Shown: piece by piece, positions 24,172 through 31,399 of the stretch
Numbering within the stretch: the first letter of the stretch is position 1
Layout: the number at the start of each line of letters is the position of its first letter
NCBI GenBank assembly: GCA_022868165.1
Contig: JALHYA010000010.1
Location: forward strand, 64,375 to 103,234
Length of the DNA: 38,860 bases
From: Patescibacteria group bacterium
GTDB lineage: Bacteria; Patescibacteriota; Microgenomatia; UBA8517
Direction: 5' to 3'
Notes under the pieces: model-generated
Told to the model about the DNA's origin: nothing
Database searches by the model: none
Seen by the model: only the letters and a program-made list of their open reading frames with translations
Made by a program: the position numbers and the translations under genes

Positions 24172-24909
24172 ATGCCAAAGGATATCCTTCTTTCAGTCTC
24201 AAATTTGAAAGTTAAATTCGATGAACACATCATCCTCGACGATATCAGTTTTGAAATTCAGAGAGACAGTACGCTGGCAATCATCGGTCCCAATGGAGCA
24301 GGAAAATCAGTTTTATTTAGGGCAATCTTGGGACTTATTCCTTATGGGGGGAAAGTTGAGTGGGCTCCCAATGTAAGAATCGGATATGTTCCTCAAAAGC
24401 TTGCCGTTGCCAAAGACCTTCCTTTAACCGTTTCTGAGTTTTTAAAATTTAAAGAAAAGGACCAAAAAAAGATTGAAAATGCTCTGGAGGCGGTAGGATT
24501 TCAAAAAGGAATAAGCGAACATCTCCATAACGATAAGAGAGTTTTGGGTACCAAACTGGGCGACTTATCGGGAGGAGAGATGCAAAGAGTAATGATTGCC
24601 TATGCGCTTTTGGGGGAACCGCATGTTTTGCTTTTTGACGAACCGACCGCGGGGGTGGATGTTAGCGGCGAGGAAACAATATACGAACTTATAAGCAAAC
24701 TTCAGGAAAAAGCGGATTTAACGATTGTTTTTATTTCCCACGAATTGGAAGTTGTTTATAAGTACGCGACAAATGTCTTTTGTTTGAATAGGGAAAAAGT
24801 TTGTTTTGGCCCGCCAAAAGAAGTGATAGACAAAGAGAGTTTACAAAAATTATACGGCGAGGACATTCATTTTTACCAACATCACGAGGGAAATCACAAT
24901 GAACACTAA
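24172..24909 (+). CDS. ABC transporter ATP-binding protein, zinc/manganese type
   Basis: The energy-coupling subunit of a metal-type importer. Walker A is GPNGAGKS near residues 39-46, the ABC signature LSGGEMQR is near 133, and Walker B is LLFDEPTAGVD near 154. A switch histidine follows in ISHELE. The start at 24172 gives the usual family N-terminus (MPKDILLSVSNLKVKF); the longer frame upstream only re-reads the preceding gene. The length of 245 is normal. The partner permease overlaps its end by 11 bases. No substrate-binding lipoprotein gene is visible in the window. Confidence 0.92.
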   Translation: MPKDILLSVSNLKVKFDEHIILDDISFEIQRDSTLAIIGPNGAGKSVLFRAILGLIPYGGKVEWAPNVRIGYVPQKLAVAKDLPLTVSEFLKFKEKDQKKIENALEAVGFQKGISEHLHNDKRVLGTKLGDLSGGEMQRVMIAYALLGEPHVLLFDEPTAGVDVSGEETIYELISKLQEKADLTIVFISHELEVVYKYATNVFCLNREKVCFGPPKEVIDKESLQKLYGEDIHFYQHHEGNHNEH

Positions 24910-25666
24910 TTTACTTTTCTTATTGTTAACGGGGGCTTTGGTCGGAGCGGCTTCGGGATATCTGGGTTCTTTTATGGTACTTAAGAGAATGTCTCTTGTG
25001 GGGGATGCCCTAAGCCACGTTGCTCTTCCCGGAATGGCCATTGCATTAACTTTCGGATTAAACCCGATTTTGGGAGCATTTGTTGCTTTGACAATTGCGA
25101 CTGTAGGAATTTGGTATTTGGCGGAAAGGTCTGAAATTTATCCGGAAGCCCTTGTCGGAGTTTTCTTTACGGCAAGTCTTGCAATAGGAATTTTGGTTAC
25201 CCCCCAGCCGGAACTTTTGGAGGCACTTTTCGGAAACCTTGAAAAAATTGGTTTTGTTGATGGAATTATTACAATAGTTGCGGCCGCATTTATTTTCCTC
25301 TTGGCAAGAGAGATTTCCGAAAAACTTCTTTTGGGAGTAGTTTCAGAAGACCTTGCGCGCTCATCCGGCATTAAAATGCCCCTCATTAATTTAATTTATC
25401 TTTTTCTTGTTGGCTCGATAGTTGCGTTGGGAGTGAAATTTGTGGGCACCCTTCTTATGGGAGCATTGGTAATAGTTCCCGCCGCGGCCGCGAAAAACGT
25501 AGCAAAAAACATCATGAGTTATCAGCTTCTCGGAATCTTGTTTGGGATTTTTTCTGTAGTTTTTGGAGTCTTGATAGCAAAATTCGTAGGAATTTCTTCC
25601 GGCCCGGCAGTAGTTTTGGTAAGCATCGCTATTTTTGCCTTGAGCTACCTCTTCAAACGAAACTAA
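24899..25666 (+). CDS. ABC-3 family metal transporter permease
   Basis: The membrane subunit partnering the preceding ATPase, in the ZnuB/MntC-like family. It is 255 residues with about eight or nine membrane helices. The early GYLGSFMVLKRMSLVGDALS (21-40) followed by HVALPGMAIA is the family signature, and the late GTLLMGALVIVPAAAAKN near 184 is also typical. GAGGG stands just upstream of the ATG as a plausible ribosome binding site within the overlap. Zinc, manganese or iron cannot be told apart. Confidence 0.9.
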   Translation: MNTNLLFLLLTGALVGAASGYLGSFMVLKRMSLVGDALSHVALPGMAIALTFGLNPILGAFVALTIATVGIWYLAERSEIYPEALVGVFFTASLAIGILVTPQPELLEALFGNLEKIGFVDGIITIVAAAFIFLLAREISEKLLLGVVSEDLARSSGIKMPLINLIYLFLVGSIVALGVKFVGTLLMGALVIVPAAAAKNVAKNIMSYQLLGILFGIFSVVFGVLIAKFVGISSGPAVVLVSIAIFALSYLFKRN

Positions 25667-25709
25667 TCCACTCGCTAATTATGTGCGGGGATAGTAAAAT
25701 TGCCTTGAA

Positions 25710-26645
25710 ATGGCTTTATCTGTCGGGATTGTCGGTCTTCCAAACGCCGGGAAATCCACGCTTTTTAATGCGCTGGCGGCAAGAAGGCTGGCGGAAACAG
25801 CCCCTAGGCCATTTACCACCATTGACCCCCACGAGGCGGTAGTTGGGATTGGGGATGAAAAATTGGAAAAACTTTCGGAATTGGTTAAGCCCGAAAAAAC
25901 AGTCCCGGCAAGCGTCACCTTTATCGACATAGCCGGTCTTGTTAAGGGTGCTCACAAAGGCGAGGGATTAGGGAACCAGTTTCTGGCGAAAATCCGCGAA
26001 GTTGATGCAATAGTCCATGCGGTTCGGACTTTTACCAATCCGGAGGTCTCCCATCAAAATCTCTCTTATCAACCGGGTTCACAGGAGCAGGCCTTGGAGG
26101 ATATTGAAATAGTCAATTTGGAACTTGAACTAGGAGAAATAAAGGGTAAGCCCACGATTTATGTTCTAAATGTGGACGAGGGAAAAATTAAAGACGATTC
26201 AATCAATCAAATCATTAAGGAGATTAAGAAAAAATTTGGTGGAGAGGCACTGGCTATATCAGCAAAGTTGGAAGAAGAATTTATTGATTTGGAGCCGGAG
26301 GAAAGGAAAGAATACTTGAAAGAACTTGGAGTGGAGGAGGGTGGACTTAACCGTTTAATCAAGAAAGCCTATGAACTTTTGGGTCTTATTACTTTTTATA
26401 CGATTAAAGGGGGGAAAGAGGTTCACGCATGGAGTTTGGAAGAGGGAAGAACTGCCTTGGATGCCGCAGGTGAGGTTCACACCGATTTTGCCAAAAACTT
26501 TATCAAAGCAGAAGTAATAAACGTGGGTGAACTTTTATTGACAGGTAGCTGGAAGGAAGCAAAGGAAAAAGGAAAAGTTAGGTTGGAGGGAAGAGATTAT
26601 ATTGTTCAAGACGGAGATGTCATCGAGTTTAAGATTGGCGCATAA
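25710..26645 (+). CDS. ychF: Obg-like ATPase YchF, short form
   Basis: YchF/OLA1 is a ribosome-associated P-loop NTPase that prefers ATP. G1 is GLPNAGKST (9-17), the G3 region is DIAGLVKGAHKGEGLGNQF near 71-89, and the nucleotide-specificity motif is NVDE, which replaces the GTPase NKxD. The C-terminal TGS domain spans about 230-311 (YTIKGGKEVHAWSL...). At 311 residues it is about 50 shorter than E. coli YchF (363), mainly in the central helical domain. TAAAAT (25695-25700) ends 9 bases before the ATG as a possible -10. Confidence 0.94.
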   Translation: MALSVGIVGLPNAGKSTLFNALAARRLAETAPRPFTTIDPHEAVVGIGDEKLEKLSELVKPEKTVPASVTFIDIAGLVKGAHKGEGLGNQFLAKIREVDAIVHAVRTFTNPEVSHQNLSYQPGSQEQALEDIEIVNLELELGEIKGKPTIYVLNVDEGKIKDDSINQIIKEIKKKFGGEALAISAKLEEEFIDLEPEERKEYLKELGVEEGGLNRLIKKAYELLGLITFYTIKGGKEVHAWSLEEGRTALDAAGEVHTDFAKNFIKAEVINVGELLLTGSWKEAKEKGKVRLEGRDYIVQDGDVIEFKIGA

Positions 26646-26654
26646 AGGTAGAAC

Positions 26655-26703
26655 GGGGTTGCAGAAACACACAAAAACATGTGTTGCTGCAGCCTGCAAC
26701 CCC
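26655..26703. terminator. Strong inverted repeat between ychF and the GC-rich gene
   Basis: GGGGTTGCAG (26655-26664) is perfectly inverted at 26694-26703. A 6-bp inner stem, AACACA (26666-26671) with TGTGTT (26680-26685), and the palindrome GCTGCAGC (26686-26693) lie inside. It sits between converging genes, where a terminator is expected. No T-run follows on either strand, so it is not a classical intrinsic terminator. It may instead protect 3' ends or mark the edge of an inserted cassette. Confidence 0.5.
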
Positions 26704-26715
26704 ATTGTCATGCCG

Positions 26716-27183
26716 TTAGCCCCCTGAGACGCCGCCGATAGCCCTGGGGCTATCCTGCTCCTTTGTCACCTTTGGCAGGTATTCATGGAAGTAGGCGGAG
26801 ACATCGAAGCCACAATGCTTTGCTATTGCCCTCGCCCTGTCGAATCTGCCAAGTCGGCGTTTCTGCTCACGCTCTGTGTGGGCCAGTTGCTTAATGGCTT
26901 CCTTGTACTTCAGGCCCCCATGCTTAATTGTGGAAAGCACTCTGGCCTGACGTTCGTTGGCTTTGTGCAAAGCCATGGCGTATGAGTAGAGCTTTTCTAG
27001 AATGAACTGGTCTTTTTGCAGCTCCTTGAGCCGGTTATCACTTGTCGGCCAACTTCTGAATGTGAGCCAGAACCGGATGTGGTCGTACAACATTTTCCAC
27101 TTTCGGAAGTTGAGTAATACGGCGACGAGCGTACAGATGCACAGAACCGTACCTATCCATAATAAGGTAACTCTCGCGTCCAT
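26716..27183 (-). CDS. GC-rich orphan gene: single-pass membrane protein of unknown function
   Basis: I do not recognise this 155-residue protein. Residues 5-25 form one membrane helix (TLLWIGTVLCICTLVAVLL). The rest is a basic, helical, coiled-coil-prone cytoplasmic region, ending in a glycine-rich tail. It is the only minus-strand gene in a long plus-strand run. GC content is visibly higher than in its neighbours, and codons such as CTG, CTC, GCC, AAG and TTC replace the A/T-ending ones used around it. It has a real Shine-Dalgarno sequence (GGAG about 8 bases before the ATG), its own extended -10 promoter and a leader of about 109 bases. A hairpin stands downstream. Horizontal acquisition is inferred. 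Confidence 0.65.
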   Translation of the reverse strand: MDARVTLLWIGTVLCICTLVAVLLNFRKWKMLYDHIRFWLTFRSWPTSDNRLKELQKDQFILEKLYSYAMALHKANERQARVLSTIKHGGLKYKEAIKQLAHTEREQKRRLGRFDRARAIAKHCGFDVSAYFHEYLPKVTKEQDSPRAIGGVSGG

Positions 27184-27194
27184 GGTTTTCTCCT

Positions 27195-27292
27195 GGGGCT
27201 CATCCCCGGCCTCCGCATGGCGCTCATCGCCACACTTAGGCGCTTCTTAGTTCGGCTTTGAACGTGCTGAAATTGCGGCAGCTGCAATTTCA
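27195..27292 (-). promoter_or_regulatory. Structured leader of the GC-rich gene
   Basis: The transcript should begin near 27292, exactly at a 9-bp hairpin: TGAAATTGC (27268-27276 on the plus strand) with GCAATTTCA (27284-27292). Two further hairpins follow toward the gene, with stems at 27218-27222/27228-27232 (5 bp) and 27195-27198/27204-27207 (4 bp). On the transcribed strand both loops read ATGAG. The two loop ATGs are in frame with each other and would open a 24-codon reading frame overlapping the gene start. Confidence 0.45.
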
Positions 27293-27298
27293 TCTGGG

Positions 27299-27307
27299 AT
27301 TATACCA
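27299..27307 (-). promoter_or_regulatory. Extended -10 promoter of the GC-rich gene
   Basis: On the minus strand this reads TGGTATAAT, a consensus extended -10 (TGn-TATAAT). No strong -35 is visible, as is common for extended -10 promoters. Confidence 0.55.
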
Positions 27308-27349
27308 CAGCCGACAGCCACTTTCGAATTATAGGTCAAAGTTTACTTA

Positions 27350-27378
27350 TTGAAGGGGGTATTTTCAAATGCTATACT
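27350..27378 (+). promoter_or_regulatory. rpsF-ssb-rpsR promoter (TTGAAG, 17 bp, TATACT)
   Basis: TTGAAG (27350-27355) and TATACT (27373-27378) are spaced by 17 bases, and TGC precedes the -10 (extended -10). The -10 ends 7 bases before the rpsF ATG, predicting a leaderless message. Confidence 0.6.
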
Positions 27379-27385
27379 TTCGCTC

Positions 27386-27643
27386 ATGCGAAAATACGAA
27401 TTAACGGTTGTTCTGGACGGGAAAGCAACCGCTTCCAAGAAAAAAGCGGCCAGCGAAATGGTCGAAAAAGTTGTGGCAATTTCGGAAGGGAAAGTCGGCA
27501 AGATTGAAGACTGGGGCGCAAAGGCTGCTGGAATTTATCTTCACTTTCCTTTAGAATTGACTGGCCAAGGAGCCAAAGCTCTTTTGGCAAAAGTCGCGGT
27601 TGAAAACGACATAAAAAAATATCTGCTGGTGAAGGTAAAATAA
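27386..27643 (+). CDS. rpsF: Small ribosomal subunit protein bS6
   Basis: bS6 binds uS15-organised 16S rRNA as a pair with bS18. The ATG at 27386 gives 85 residues starting MRKYELTVVLDG, the family N-terminus. A TTG 12 codons upstream lies in the -35 box and is rejected. The fold ends normally (AVENDIKKYLLVKV). ssb and rpsR follow, the conserved rpsF-ssb-rpsR operon. The family's acidic C-terminal tail is missing, as in many short bS6 proteins. Confidence 0.93.
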   Translation: MRKYELTVVLDGKATASKKKAASEMVEKVVAISEGKVGKIEDWGAKAAGIYLHFPLELTGQGAKALLAKVAVENDIKKYLLVKVK

Positions 27644-27646
27644 TTT

Positions 27647-28156
27647 ATGGCACGAAGTTTAAACAAAGTACAGTTAATCGGAAATCTTACACGCGATCCT
27701 GAACTTCGCTATACCCCACAGGGAACAGCCGTTTGCACAATAGGATTGGCAACCAACCGTCAGTGGACAACGGAATCCGGAGAGAAAAAGGAAGATGCCG
27801 AGTTTCATAGGCTTGTTGCTTGGAATAAACTTGCTGAGATTTGCTCGCAACTTTTAAAGAAAGGCCGAAAAGTTTATGTAGAGGGCCGTCTTCAAACCAG
27901 AACCTGGACAGGTCAGGACGGGCAACCGCGCACCACAACCGAAATCGTAATTTCGGACATGATAATTCTTGATAAACGCGAAGTGGGCGAAACTGGTGGG
28001 GGAGAATTTCAAGTTCCCGAAGCCGCTTTGGAAGAACCAGCCCTAGCTCCCGCCAAAGAGCCGGCCAAAAAAGAAAAGGAAGAGAAGAAATCTAAAGGAA
28101 AAAAAGAGAAAGAAGAAAAGGTCGAAGAATCGAGAGATGAGGATATACCATTTTGA
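27647..28156 (+). CDS. ssb: Single-stranded DNA-binding protein
   Basis: SSB coats single-stranded DNA in replication and repair. The OB fold spans about residues 1-110 (NKVQLIGNLTRDPELRYTP at 5-23, and TEIVISDMIIL). A charged low-complexity linker rich in K and E follows, and the protein ends in DEDIPF, the acidic tip that recruits repair proteins. The length of 169 is normal. It lies between rpsF and rpsR; the TGA stop overlaps the rpsR ATG (TGATG). Confidence 0.95.
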   Translation: MARSLNKVQLIGNLTRDPELRYTPQGTAVCTIGLATNRQWTTESGEKKEDAEFHRLVAWNKLAEICSQLLKKGRKVYVEGRLQTRTWTGQDGQPRTTTEIVISDMIILDKREVGETGGGEFQVPEAALEEPALAPAKEPAKKEKEEKKSKGKKEKEEKVEESRDEDIPF

Positions 28157-28401
28157 TGGACAAAAAAAGAAAATCATCCAAACCGAGAGTAAAACCGGTT
28201 GCCACAAATTGCCCTTTTTGCAAAGCGGGCAGTAACCCGAATTATAAGGACGTAGATACTATTGAAAAATTTATTACCGACAGGGCAAAAATAATCGGGA
28301 AAAGCCGATCGGGATTATGTGCCAAACATCAAAGACAATTAAGCCGGGCTGTTAAACAAGCAAGGCATATTGGCCTTCTTCCCTTCACCGGCGGCCTCTA
28401 A
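28156..28401 (+). CDS. rpsR: Small ribosomal subunit protein bS18, zinc-binding (C+) form
   Basis: bS18 pairs with bS6 on the 30S platform. The protein has 81 residues, with CPFC near residue 19 and C-x-x-H (CAKHQR) near 55, the cysteine-containing zinc type. The conserved basic KHQRQLSRAVKQARHIGLLPF follows. The ATG at 28156 overlaps the ssb stop; a TTG one codon earlier is less likely. The C+ form suggests that zinc is not the limiting metal, or that a C- paralogue lies elsewhere. Confidence 0.93.
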   Translation: MDKKRKSSKPRVKPVATNCPFCKAGSNPNYKDVDTIEKFITDRAKIIGKSRSGLCAKHQRQLSRAVKQARHIGLLPFTGGL

Positions 28402-28410
28402 GCATATAAT

Positions 28411-29649
28411 ATGCCAAAAGCAAATTTGCCAAAAGTAAGAAAGATTCTTCTCGCTGTTTTTTCGGCGGTACTTATCTTCGGCGCAGGATATTTCTTTGGG
28501 ATAAAAGGCTTTTCGGCAAACTTCAATAAATTTCCTAAAGTAACAATCAACAGGACCGTTCCGGTTAATCAGGGAAATTTGGATTTCTCGCTTTTCTGGA
28601 AAGTTTGGGATACTCTGGCGGCCAAGTATTTCGATAAAAGCAAAATCGTTCCTTCGCAGATGGTTTATGGGGCCATTAGCGGGATGGTTTCGGCTCTTGG
28701 AGACCCTTATACGGTATTTTTGCCTCCCAGTCAGAACAAGGTAGTTGAAGAAGACTTAAGCGGAAGCTTCGAAGGCGTTGGAATTCAAATAGGGTATAAA
28801 GGAAATCAACTGGCCGTTATTGCCCCTCTTCCCGGTTCCCCCGCAGAGAAAGCCGGCGTTAAAGCGGGGGATTTCATTGTCGGGATAAAGGACGAGCTGA
28901 AGAAGATTGATAGAGGAACTGTCGGCATCAGTTTACCCGATGCAGTGCAGGCGATAAGAGGTTCTGCGGGAACAAGTGTTACATTAATGCTAATCCGCGA
29001 GGGAAGCGACCAGCCGATTGTAATAGACATTGTCAGGGCAAATGTTCAAGTTCCGTCCGTGACTTTGGAATTCGTAGGGCAGAATAAAGACATCGCCCAC
29101 ATAAGGCTTATGAAATTCGGCGCGGACACGACGTCCGAGTGGGACTCTAAAATAAACGAGATATTGGCAAATAAATCGGCCAAGGCGGTAATTCTGGACC
29201 TTAGAAATAACCCGGGCGGATATCTTCAAGGAGCGGTAGATATTGCCTCCGATTTCATCAGCTCCGGTAGTGTTGCCGTAATTGAGGAGCGCTCGGATGG
29301 CTCAAAGAAAAACTACACGGCGGACAATAAGTTGGCCAGACTCGTCGATCTTCCGGTAGTTGTTTTGGTAAACGGAGGAAGCGCTTCGGCATCGGAAATT
29401 TTGGCAGGGGCTTTGCGCGACGACCGAAAAGCAAAACTTGTGGGTGAGACAACTTTTGGAAAGGGGACAATTCAGGAACCGGAGGATTTAGACGGCGGCG
29501 CCGGGCTTCATATCACAATTGCCAAATGGTTAACACCCAGCGGGTTTTGGGTGAACGAAAAAGGACTTGAACCGGACGTTAAAATTAAAAATGATACAAA
29601 TGCGGCCGTCGATGCACAGCTTGACGCCGCAATAAACTTGTTGAAGTAG
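28411..29649 (+). CDS. ctpA: C-terminal processing protease CtpA/Prc (family S41)
   Basis: A membrane-anchored serine protease that trims the C-termini of envelope proteins. Residues 10-30 form an N-terminal membrane anchor. A PDZ domain lies at about 110-195 (GSFEGVGIQIGYKGNQL). The catalytic Ser is S326 in GGSASASEI and Lys is K351 in TFGKGTIQ, with the family spacing of 25. Length is 412. A TATAAT directly abuts the ATG inside the palindrome GCATATAATATGC. If it were a true -10, the message would begin after this ATG, and a TTG at 28426 would be used. Confidence 0.94.
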   Translation: MPKANLPKVRKILLAVFSAVLIFGAGYFFGIKGFSANFNKFPKVTINRTVPVNQGNLDFSLFWKVWDTLAAKYFDKSKIVPSQMVYGAISGMVSALGDPYTVFLPPSQNKVVEEDLSGSFEGVGIQIGYKGNQLAVIAPLPGSPAEKAGVKAGDFIVGIKDELKKIDRGTVGISLPDAVQAIRGSAGTSVTLMLIREGSDQPIVIDIVRANVQVPSVTLEFVGQNKDIAHIRLMKFGADTTSEWDSKINEILANKSAKAVILDLRNNPGGYLQGAVDIASDFISSGSVAVIEERSDGSKKNYTADNKLARLVDLPVVVLVNGGSASASEILAGALRDDRKAKLVGETTFGKGTIQEPEDLDGGAGLHITIAKWLTPSGFWVNEKGLEPDVKIKNDTNAAVDAQLDAAINLLK

Positions 29650-29650
29650 T

Positions 29651-30790
29651 ATGGCAAGGTTTAACTTCAAAAAATCCTTACTGGTGGCCGCAATCGCGGT
29701 AGTTTTGTTTGTTGCTGTTACCGGCGGCGCCATTGCCGATAGAATTTTCGGTTTTAAGCCACTGGACCTTCTTTTTCCTAGAGGATTTAAAGTTCAACAG
29801 AAAGTTTTGACCGAGGAATCGGTTGTTATTAATGTTGTCAAAAATGTCGGTCCCTCGGTGGTGACGGTTTCGGCACAAGCACCCCAAAGGAGAGTTTTAC
29901 AACTTAATCCTTTCGGGGGATTTTCCACAAGCATCCAAGGCGGACAGCCACAGGATATAGGCAGCGGATTTATCTTGACCTCCGATGGACTTATTGCCAC
30001 CAATAAACACGTCGTTTCGGATACGACGGTTTCGTATAAAGTAGTAACTTCGGACGGAAAAACTTACGACGTAAAACAAATTAACCGTGACCCCTCCAAC
30101 GATATTGCGATGTTGAGGATTGATGCGAAGGGATTAAAACCGGTCGATTTGGGTGATTCGGATACTTTACAGGTAGGTCAATTCGTAATCGCAATAGGGA
30201 CGGCTTTGGGGCAGTTCAGAAACACCGTTACAACCGGCGTTGTTTCGGGGTTGGGCAGGGGAATACAGGCCGGTGATGAATTTCAGGGGTATGTGGAGCA
30301 GTTGGACAACGTTATTCAAACGGACGCGGCGATAAATCCGGGTAATTCCGGCGGACCGCTTCTTAACTCGGCGGGGGAGGTAATAGGAATTAATGTTGCG
30401 GTCGCCGAGTCCGCGCAAAATATCGGCTTTGCAATTCCAATCAACATTGTCAAATCCGCAATCGACCAATTTAAAACGACAGGAAAGTTTCCCTCAAAAG
30501 CCTACATTGGAGTCGAGTATCAGATGATTCCCAAACAAACGGCGCTTCTTAATAATGTTCCTCAGGGAGCATATGTTGTTAATGTTGTTGCCGGTTCTCC
30601 TGCCGAGAAAGCGGGTCTTGAGATAGGGGACATAATTTTTAAGGTCGACTCAAAAGAAATTACCCAAGATAACGGCGGATTGGCGAAAGTTATTTCAAGC
30701 AAAAAGCCCGGAGACGTTATAACTCTTGATATCAACAGAAACGGAGATAATATTAAGGCCAGCGTTACTCTTTCAGAGTTTGCGCAATAG
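29651..30790 (+). CDS. htrA: HtrA/DegP-family serine protease with one PDZ domain
   Basis: A trypsin-like envelope quality-control protease. Residues 7-27 form a membrane anchor. The catalytic triad is H120 (TNKHVVSD), D151 (SNDIAMLRI) and S233 (GNSGGPLL). One PDZ domain covers about 285-375 (SPAEKAGLEIGDIIFKV). Length is 379, typical of DegS/HtrA with a single PDZ. It begins one base after the ctpA stop, so two envelope proteases are co-transcribed. Its last codons and stop form the start of a perfect 38-bp direct repeat. Confidence 0.95.
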   Translation: MARFNFKKSLLVAAIAVVLFVAVTGGAIADRIFGFKPLDLLFPRGFKVQQKVLTEESVVINVVKNVGPSVVTVSAQAPQRRVLQLNPFGGFSTSIQGGQPQDIGSGFILTSDGLIATNKHVVSDTTVSYKVVTSDGKTYDVKQINRDPSNDIAMLRIDAKGLKPVDLGDSDTLQVGQFVIAIGTALGQFRNTVTTGVVSGLGRGIQAGDEFQGYVEQLDNVIQTDAAINPGNSGGPLLNSAGEVIGINVAVAESAQNIGFAIPINIVKSAIDQFKTTGKFPSKAYIGVEYQMIPKQTALLNNVPQGAYVVNVVAGSPAEKAGLEIGDIIFKVDSKEITQDNGGLAKVISSKKPGDVITLDINRNGDNIKASVTLSEFAQ

Positions 30791-30812
30791 TTGCCATTAT
30801 CCCGAATTTTCG
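30775..30812 (+). repeat. 38-bp direct repeat, copy 1 (3' end of htrA)
   Basis: It begins AGAGTTTGCGCAATAG and ends CCCGAATTTTCG. It is identical over all 38 bases to 31349-31386; the flanking bases differ on both sides (C versus A before, C versus G after). It contains the last htrA codons, the stop codon and 22 bases beyond. It includes the palindrome TTGCGCAA. Confidence 0.9.
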
Positions 30813-30819
30813 CAATAAT

Positions 30820-30848
30820 TTGACTATTTAACTTCCATCCACTAGAAT
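30820..30848 (+). promoter_or_regulatory. Promoter of the gene between the 38-bp repeats (TTGACT, 17 bp, TAGAAT)
   Basis: TTGACT (30820-30825) and TAGAAT (30843-30848) are spaced by 17 bases, and the -10 ends 9 bases before the ATG. The promoter lies inside the segment bounded by the repeats, so promoter and gene form one unit. Confidence 0.55.
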
Positions 30849-30857
30849 TCCGATATC

Positions 30858-31349
30858 ATGAGTCCGGAAGCAAAAAGAGGTTTGGAAAGTTACCTAGAGG
30901 GCACGATGTATCTTCCCGAGTGGAGAGATGTTTTCCTTTTCGAGTTTTCTAAGATTTTGTCTCAAGCACAAATTGAGATGGGAAAGGGAGTTTATGAAGG
31001 TTTGGGAAAGCTAGGATTTAAAGTTGAAAAGGACGAGGCATCTTCTCAGCTTCTTAGAATTCTTCCCACAACAACAGATTACCCCCAACTTATCTTCAGG
31101 ATATACGAAGGCCGGGGAATAAAGTTTTTATCCGGAAATCAGAATAGGGCAGATAGGGATTGGTTAAAAGCCCTTGGGGTTGACTTGAAGGAAGCAGAAT
31201 TACGTTTGAGCTTGGGGGTAGAGCAAAATGACATGGATAGGCGAAATGCCATCAAGGTAAAAAGAGCTTATGAAATCCAGACGTTCAACGGACTATATCT
31301 CAATTTGTCATCGGGGTCGATGCTCATATTAGATGGTTCGATACGTTAA
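30858..31349 (+). CDS. Unknown protein encoded between 38-bp direct repeats
   Basis: I do not recognise this 163-residue soluble protein. It mixes acidic and basic stretches with no membrane segment, cysteine cluster or nucleotide motif. Helical stretches dominate the N-terminus (residues 5-52) and a probable sheet follows (LLRILPTTTDYPQLIFRIYE). The stop codon touches the first base of repeat copy 2. It lies at the 3' end of htrA, faces the minus-strand gene at 31400 and has its own promoter. The boundaries suggest insertion as a unit; function is unknown. An internal ATG at 30906 is a less likely start. Confidence 0.62.
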   Translation: MSPEAKRGLESYLEGTMYLPEWRDVFLFEFSKILSQAQIEMGKGVYEGLGKLGFKVEKDEASSQLLRILPTTTDYPQLIFRIYEGRGIKFLSGNQNRADRDWLKALGVDLKEAELRLSLGVEQNDMDRRNAIKVKRAYEIQTFNGLYLNLSSGSMLILDGSIR

Positions 31350-31386
31350 GAGTTTGCGCAATAGTTGCCATTATCCCGAATTTTCG
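31349..31386 (+). repeat. 38-bp direct repeat, copy 2
   Basis: Identical to 30775-30812 over 38 bases. It starts at the last base of the stop codon of the bracketed gene and ends 13 bases before the converging gene at 31400. It reproduces the htrA tail and stop codon, as expected if an element inserted at the htrA 3' end left or carried a copy of the target. Confidence 0.9.
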
Positions 31387-31399
31387 GAGTAGAGTTAAT

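Noticed and set aside
26785-27250. Two plus-strand open frames opposite the GC-rich gene
   Set aside because: They are fragmentary and have no ribosome binding site or promoter, while the minus-strand frame is continuous with a Shine-Dalgarno sequence, promoter and leader.
26655-27292. Terminal inverted repeats of a transposon around the GC-rich gene
   Set aside because: The hairpins at the two ends share only general GC-rich character, not sequence, and no flanking target duplication is visible.
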